Source of the DNA: Bacillota bacterium
Lineage (GTDB): Bacteria; Bacillota; Bacilli; Bacillales; Cytobacillaceae
Assembly (NCBI GenBank): GCA_030705745.1
Contig: JAUZPT010000089.1
Span: 1 to 9,479 of the forward strand
Direction of reading: 5' to 3'
Length of the DNA stretch: 9,479 nt
Part shown: piece after piece, positions 5,771-9,479 of the stretch
How the letters are laid out: every line of letters starts with the position of its first letter
Position numbering within the stretch: position 1 is the stretch's first letter
Notes under the pieces: model-generated
What the model was told of the DNA's origin: nothing
The model's input: the letters and a program-made list of their open reading frames with translations, nothing else
Databases searched by the model: none
Translations under genes and position numbers: made by a program

Positions 5771-7093
5771 ATGAAAAAAATATACACAATTATCATGATA
5801 AGTTTGATGCTGTTTGCGACCGCGGGTTTAGCACCACGTGCCGCTCACGCAGAGGAACTAACCTATCTCTTTTGCAAAGACTATGCCCACCTTCCTTCAA
5901 TCACCTGGAATGGGATGGAATTAAAGAGAGGTCAAGTTGGCTTTCTAAAAGTATTGAAACCCACACCTCTTTATAAGCCCGATGGGAAGAAAAAAATCAG
6001 CGTCAGAACTTTGAAGCCTGGCGAAACCTTTCGAATCTATAATTTTTTACCCGGCATGCTAGGCATTGGCTCCGGAATGTATATCCATCAAGACAACCGA
6101 GTTAAATTCGAAACGCCTAGCAAAACGAAGCTATTGGCCGTTCAGTGTCAATACGCCCCATTTGGACCAAAACGGGATATGACCGATGTGAAAACGTTAT
6201 CGTTTCATCCGATTGATTCAGCGTTTGACGAATCTCGTCCGATTTTGTATACCATCAACACAGCGGACCATACATTGCATTCTGTAAATGCATTGACAAA
6301 GGAAGAACGGATTCTCCCTTTAAGTGGGAAACCTGAACGGTTGTTTGTGAAAAACAACAAAATTTACGTGACAATTGTTAATAAGCCACATGATTCCTAC
6401 TGGATGAAAGAACAGCAAACGGGCGCGATTGATATGATTGATGCATTGAGTTTTAAGAAGCTCAAGACCATTCAACTCGCTCTAGATCCATACGACATTG
6501 TCGTAGACAAAAAGAACGTGATCTATGTTTCAGGTGGTTCGGGTCAATCTCCGGGAATGTACTGTATCAACACCGAAACCGGCGTACAGTATTACGATTG
6601 GTGGATGAGTGAAAAAAGTGCATTAGAATTTAGTGCGGATGAAACAATGCTGTATGTTTATGATATGAGAAAGGGTTTGTCGAAAAGCTTCTTTCGTTAC
6701 CCGATTCACGATGGAAAGGTAGACTATCCACTGAATAAAACGACCGACATGCCTTTTAGACAAGTCTTGTCCTTCATTCAAGTATCGCCAGATGGGAAAT
6801 ACATTTTCGACAATACGGGTCAATATTATAACCGGGACTTTCTCTATATTGACGATCTTAAGTCACCTCTATCTTCTTCTCCGTATGATGCGATCACGTT
6901 TGATCAATCGCAGAACCGGTTCTATGTCGCATGGGGCAGAAACATATATGAATACAATTATTCGTCGTTCCAAATCACCAAAACGCTATACCCTTTTTGG
7001 AACGTCGAGAAAATGTGGATTCAAAACGGAAAGCTTTTTACCTTAACGGTAGATTCTAATAAAAAGGGACATATTGAAACACTATCCATTTAG
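5771..7093 (+). CDS. Secreted protein with SH3-like N-terminal region and probable beta-propeller
   Basis: 440 residues. A Sec signal peptide ends at about AHA27. Residues 45-125 form a compact beta-rich region (GQVGFLKVLKPTPLYK, VRTLKPGETFRIY, GIGSGMYI, KTKLLAV) like SH3-type or cell-wall-associated modules. Residues 150-440 contain repeated strand patterns resembling YVTN/WD-like beta-propeller blades: PILYTINTADHTLHSVN, KIYVTIVN, GAIDMIDALSFKKLKTIQL, DPYDIVVDKKNVIYVSGG, FIQVSPDGKYIFDN, RFYVAWGRNIYEYN. No catalytic residues or anchor are evident; the role may be binding to wall polymer or to partner proteins. The ribosome binding site is moderate (AAAGGCGG, 8 bases before the ATG). An 81-base gap without terminator separates it from the next exported-protein gene, so they are probably co-transcribed. 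Confidence 0.85.
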   Translation: MKKIYTIIMISLMLFATAGLAPRAAHAEELTYLFCKDYAHLPSITWNGMELKRGQVGFLKVLKPTPLYKPDGKKKISVRTLKPGETFRIYNFLPGMLGIGSGMYIHQDNRVKFETPSKTKLLAVQCQYAPFGPKRDMTDVKTLSFHPIDSAFDESRPILYTINTADHTLHSVNALTKEERILPLSGKPERLFVKNNKIYVTIVNKPHDSYWMKEQQTGAIDMIDALSFKKLKTIQLALDPYDIVVDKKNVIYVSGGSGQSPGMYCINTETGVQYYDWWMSEKSALEFSADETMLYVYDMRKGLSKSFFRYPIHDGKVDYPLNKTTDMPFRQVLSFIQVSPDGKYIFDNTGQYYNRDFLYIDDLKSPLSSSPYDAITFDQSQNRFYVAWGRNIYEYNYSSFQITKTLYPFWNVEKMWIQNGKLFTLTVDSNKKGHIETLSI

Positions 7094-7174
7094 TACAGCG
7101 GTTTTGCTATCGAAGACGAAGCTTAGATTTTTATAGAAATACAACCAGAACGATTTAGAGGAGAATTTTTTATA

Positions 7175-8923
7175 ATGAGAAGTATCATTTACGCAGTCAT
7201 CGTCAGTTTATTGTCAACGTTCATTATTAGCGCACATACACCTCATGCCTATGCATCGATGAGTGAGGCTACGCCGATTCTATTGAATCAGCATATCCCA
7301 GGCACGATCACGGATGTTGCCCAAAAAGATTTTTACAAGGTGAGCTTGCCAAGCGATGGAAACTTGCATGTCGCGATGAAAAATGTCTTAAACGCAAGCT
7401 GGCACATGACGGTGCTTGATGACAAAGGAAACCAGCTGGATGACATTACGACCGATAAATCCGCTACAGCAGAAAATAGCGAAGTTCAAGTTGGGCTAAC
7501 GCAAGGCGACTATTATATTGAAGTCGAAAACAGCAGCAATTCTACGGGTGTAGCATATGACTTATCAACATTATTTGAGAGCAGCCCGTATTTTGAAAAA
7601 GAAAACAACGATTCACTGGCAACAGCGACTCCCATTTCCTTCGACCATCCATATAAAGGAAATCTCAGTACCATTAATGATCAGGATTATTACAAAGTAG
7701 TTGTTGAGCATGATGGAAACTTATCCCTTTCCATTCAGCAGCAATCAAATGCTTCATGGGGTGGATTTATATTTAACAGCAAGGGTGAGGTTTTGGAGTA
7801 TATTAATAATAATAAAGAAATCCCTCTGTCAGCTAGCGATAACTTCACGCAAATCGGAGTTGCAAAAGGAACGTACTACATTCAAATCGTATTTCAGAAA
7901 GAATCCGTTCATAACCCATACACCTTTAGCGTTGGATTTACTAGCAGTGATTTTTTCGAAAAAGAGTTAAACGATAATGTAACCTCTGCTAATCAAATTC
8001 TCTTAAATCAGCCATATACAGGTACAATCAACGAGTATTATGATAATGATTACTTTAAGTTCACCCTTCCGGCAGATGGAAATATCACCTTCTCTATGAA
8101 GCAAAAACCAAACGCGAGCTGGTATGCCTATATTCTAGATGCAAAAGGCGAAGTTTACGCGTGGAATTGGACGGAATCAGGTCAAACTCCAGCTGAAAAC
8201 TTAGATCTAACAGTTGGTCTTCCAAAAGGAACCTATTACATCAAAATCTCACCCTATTACTTTGCAACTGATATTCCGTATCAATTTACTGTCAAATATA
8301 CCGCAAGTCCGTATTACGAGAAAGAATTTAACAATACATTATCGTCGGCGAATCCGATTCTTTTGAACCAATCCTATGTCGGCATTCTGCAAAACGGAAA
8401 TGACAAAGATTTTTACAAAGTGACGGTAAATCAAACCGGATATGTAGAATTTAAAATGAGTAATCTTGCACCAGGCATGAGTTGGATAAATAGAATTCTA
8501 AATTCTAGCGGTCGTGAAATTAAAAGGTTCACGACTGGATATAGTAAGGGGTATACATTGTTTAAAACTTACCTTCAAAAAGGAACATATTATATAAATG
8601 TGACCGATAACGGTACTACCTTAACTTATCCTTATGAATTAAAAGTCGCACAGTACTCGAACCCGCTTGCAGCAACGCAACTCACGATCAAAAATAACAA
8701 AAACAAAGCAGACGTAATTGCCATAAGCAAAGCCGCAAAAGGTGATGTTATTAAAGTGTACAACACTAAGAAGCAATTGATCTCTTCCAAAACGTCAACT
8801 GGCACTTCCGTCTCAGCAACTGTGAAGCAGCTAGGAGCAGCAGCGGGAACGATTTACGTAACCGTCACCCATTCGGGGATGCTCGAGAGCGATTACACCG
8901 TAAAGAAATTTAGTAAAGAATAA
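7175..8923 (+). CDS. Secreted multidomain protein with four PPC-like beta domains and a small C-terminal beta domain
   Basis: 582 residues. The signal peptide ends at about AYA27. Four tandem units of about 107-120 residues follow (about 29-135, 139-257, 259-377, 379-495). Each has an A-x-P/Q-I opening, a G-x-(I/L) strand, a D-(F/Y)-(Y/F)-K strand, an N-A-S-W or similar core and a closing K-G-T-Y-Y-I strand. The E-K-E-x-N-(D/N) signature before units 2-4 and the general pattern match bacterial pre-peptidase C-terminal (PPC) domains, normally appended to secreted peptidases; here no catalytic domain is present. Unit 1 lacks the E-K-E-x-N part. Residues 500-582 form a distinct Lys-rich beta domain (KADVIAISKAAKGDVIKVYN, then KQLGAAAGTIYVTVTHSG), similar to modules that end other Bacillus exported proteins. 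There is no Cys in the mature protein and no LPXTG. GAGGAG lies 11 bases before the ATG. Likely a surface or matrix-binding protein; this is inference. Confidence 0.88.
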   Translation: MRSIIYAVIVSLLSTFIISAHTPHAYASMSEATPILLNQHIPGTITDVAQKDFYKVSLPSDGNLHVAMKNVLNASWHMTVLDDKGNQLDDITTDKSATAENSEVQVGLTQGDYYIEVENSSNSTGVAYDLSTLFESSPYFEKENNDSLATATPISFDHPYKGNLSTINDQDYYKVVVEHDGNLSLSIQQQSNASWGGFIFNSKGEVLEYINNNKEIPLSASDNFTQIGVAKGTYYIQIVFQKESVHNPYTFSVGFTSSDFFEKELNDNVTSANQILLNQPYTGTINEYYDNDYFKFTLPADGNITFSMKQKPNASWYAYILDAKGEVYAWNWTESGQTPAENLDLTVGLPKGTYYIKISPYYFATDIPYQFTVKYTASPYYEKEFNNTLSSANPILLNQSYVGILQNGNDKDFYKVTVNQTGYVEFKMSNLAPGMSWINRILNSSGREIKRFTTGYSKGYTLFKTYLQKGTYYINVTDNGTTLTYPYELKVAQYSNPLAATQLTIKNNKNKADVIAISKAAKGDVIKVYNTKKQLISSKTSTGTSVSATVKQLGAAAGTIYVTVTHSGMLESDYTVKKFSKE

Positions 8924-8935
8924 TTATCGAAAACG

Positions 8936-8970
8936 AAAAGGCGTCCAGCTAGTTAAAGTGGACGCCTTTT
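8936..8970. terminator. Bidirectional rho-independent terminator between convergent genes
   Basis: Arms 8936-8947 (AAAAGGCGTCCA) and 8959-8970 (TGGACGCCTTTT) form a perfect 12-base-pair stem with an 11-base loop, flanked by A-runs on one side and T-runs on the other, so it works in both directions. It lies 12 bases past the stop of the PPC protein gene and 2 bases from the stop of the convergent transporter gene, ending both transcripts. Confidence 0.92.
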
Positions 8971-8972
8971 TC

Positions 8973-9479
8973 TTACCCTTCTTGCTGCAATTCCTTATTC
9001 CTTTTCGCAATTAAAGGCATCAATGTAACAATGCCCACCACAAGCAGCAGCGCTGATGCTTCATAGAGATATTCGAGCGATAGTTGCGTTTTTAACCATC
9101 CGGAAGCGGTCATCGTGACGACCATTGCTCCCATGAAAAGCGGATTTAAGATTCCGTTTACTCGGCCGATAAACGCTTCTTCTGTGTTTTGCAAAATCAT
9201 CGTATTGATTCCAATGTGGATACACGGCATAAACAAGCCTGAAAAAAACTGCGAGGCAAGCGTTAGCCAAAATGAATCCGAAACACCCATGCCGATAAAA
9301 CCAATCGCACTTGCTGCTAATCCGATGGAAAGCAGTGTTTGAGGTGCGAGTTTCCGCGAAAAGCCAACGATGACGGCACCACCAAGTATCATCCCAATTC
9401 CAAAGGCCGCCATTAACCATTGCAAATCTTCCTTCGGGAGCCCTAACTTTTCAGTAATTAGAAACACACCAAGCGGCTG
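8973..9479 (-). CDS. MFS transporter, C-terminal part (5' end beyond window)
   Basis: The 168 C-terminal residues of a major facilitator superfamily permease are visible and the reading frame stays open to the window edge (QPLGVFLITEKLG). The GTG at 9467 is only an internal Val, so the gene is partial because of the window, not broken. About five hydrophobic helices can be seen: AAFGIGMILGGAVIVGF, LLSIGLAASAIGFIGMG, LTLASQFFSGLFMPCIHIGI, NPLFMGAMVVTMTASGW and ALLLVVGIVTLMPLIA. The cytosolic loop TEEAFIGRVNGI matches the loop of drug/siderophore-type exporters of the MFS_3 kind, and SRKLAPQTLL matches the inter-helix loop of the C-terminal half. The substrate cannot be told; an efflux role is a guess. 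The tail KRNKELQQEG is cytosolic. Confidence 0.9.
   Translation of the reverse strand, partial: QPLGVFLITEKLGLPKEDLQWLMAAFGIGMILGGAVIVGFSRKLAPQTLLSIGLAASAIGFIGMGVSDSFWLTLASQFFSGLFMPCIHIGINTMILQNTEEAFIGRVNGILNPLFMGAMVVTMTASGWLKTQLSLEYLYEASALLLVVGIVTLMPLIAKRNKELQQEG

Noticed and set aside
9465..9467. GTG as start codon of the MFS gene
   Set aside because: The frame continues upstream to the window edge with transporter-like sequence and only about half of a 12-helix permease is present, so the true start is outside.

Overview
The window looks like the chromosome of a low-GC Bacillaceae bacterium (Bacillus or a close relative; the species cannot be fixed from sequence alone). The grounds are strong GGAGG-type ribosome binding sites, AT-rich spacers, hairpin plus T-run terminators, Gram-positive signal peptides, a sigma-D-like promoter and a C-terminal remnant of a KimA/YdaO-type transporter.

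Left part (minus strand, right to left): a tightly packed four-gene operon runs from 4501 to 2433. It encodes an ABM-fold (IsdG/HmoB-like) small protein, a 122-residue helical protein of unrecognised family, a stand-alone cobalamin-binding protein with the Wx9EH motif of CarH-type B12 photoreceptors, and a PAS-coiled coil-STAS protein of the RsbR kind. Two junctions are ATGA overlaps and one is a 4-base gap, so the four proteins are probably made together. The likely reading is a sensory module in which a B12 (light or redox) sensor feeds a STAS output; this is inference. Directly behind the STAS stop codon lies a broken 3' end of a KimA-like potassium/amino-acid transporter gene (about 2425 to 2067). 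It lacks its N-terminal ~80 % and carries one frameshift, and it is followed by a rho-independent terminator that the sensory operon probably now uses. Next comes a complete methyl-accepting chemotaxis protein gene (1884 to 145) with a sigma-D-like promoter and its own terminator.

Middle and right part (plus strand): after a 315-base divergent spacer, three consecutive genes (4817-8923) all encode signal-peptide-bearing proteins. They are a helical 299-residue protein, a 440-residue protein with an SH3-like N-terminal region and a probable beta-propeller, and a 582-residue protein built of four PPC-like beta domains plus a small C-terminal beta domain. None shows an enzyme active site or a membrane or LPXTG anchor, so this looks like a secreted or cell-surface adhesive/matrix set of unknown role. 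The operon ends in a symmetrical terminator shared with a convergent MFS transporter gene that runs off the right edge.

The most novel-looking element is the ABM / helical protein / B12 / PAS-STAS operon; second is the three-gene secreted operon.
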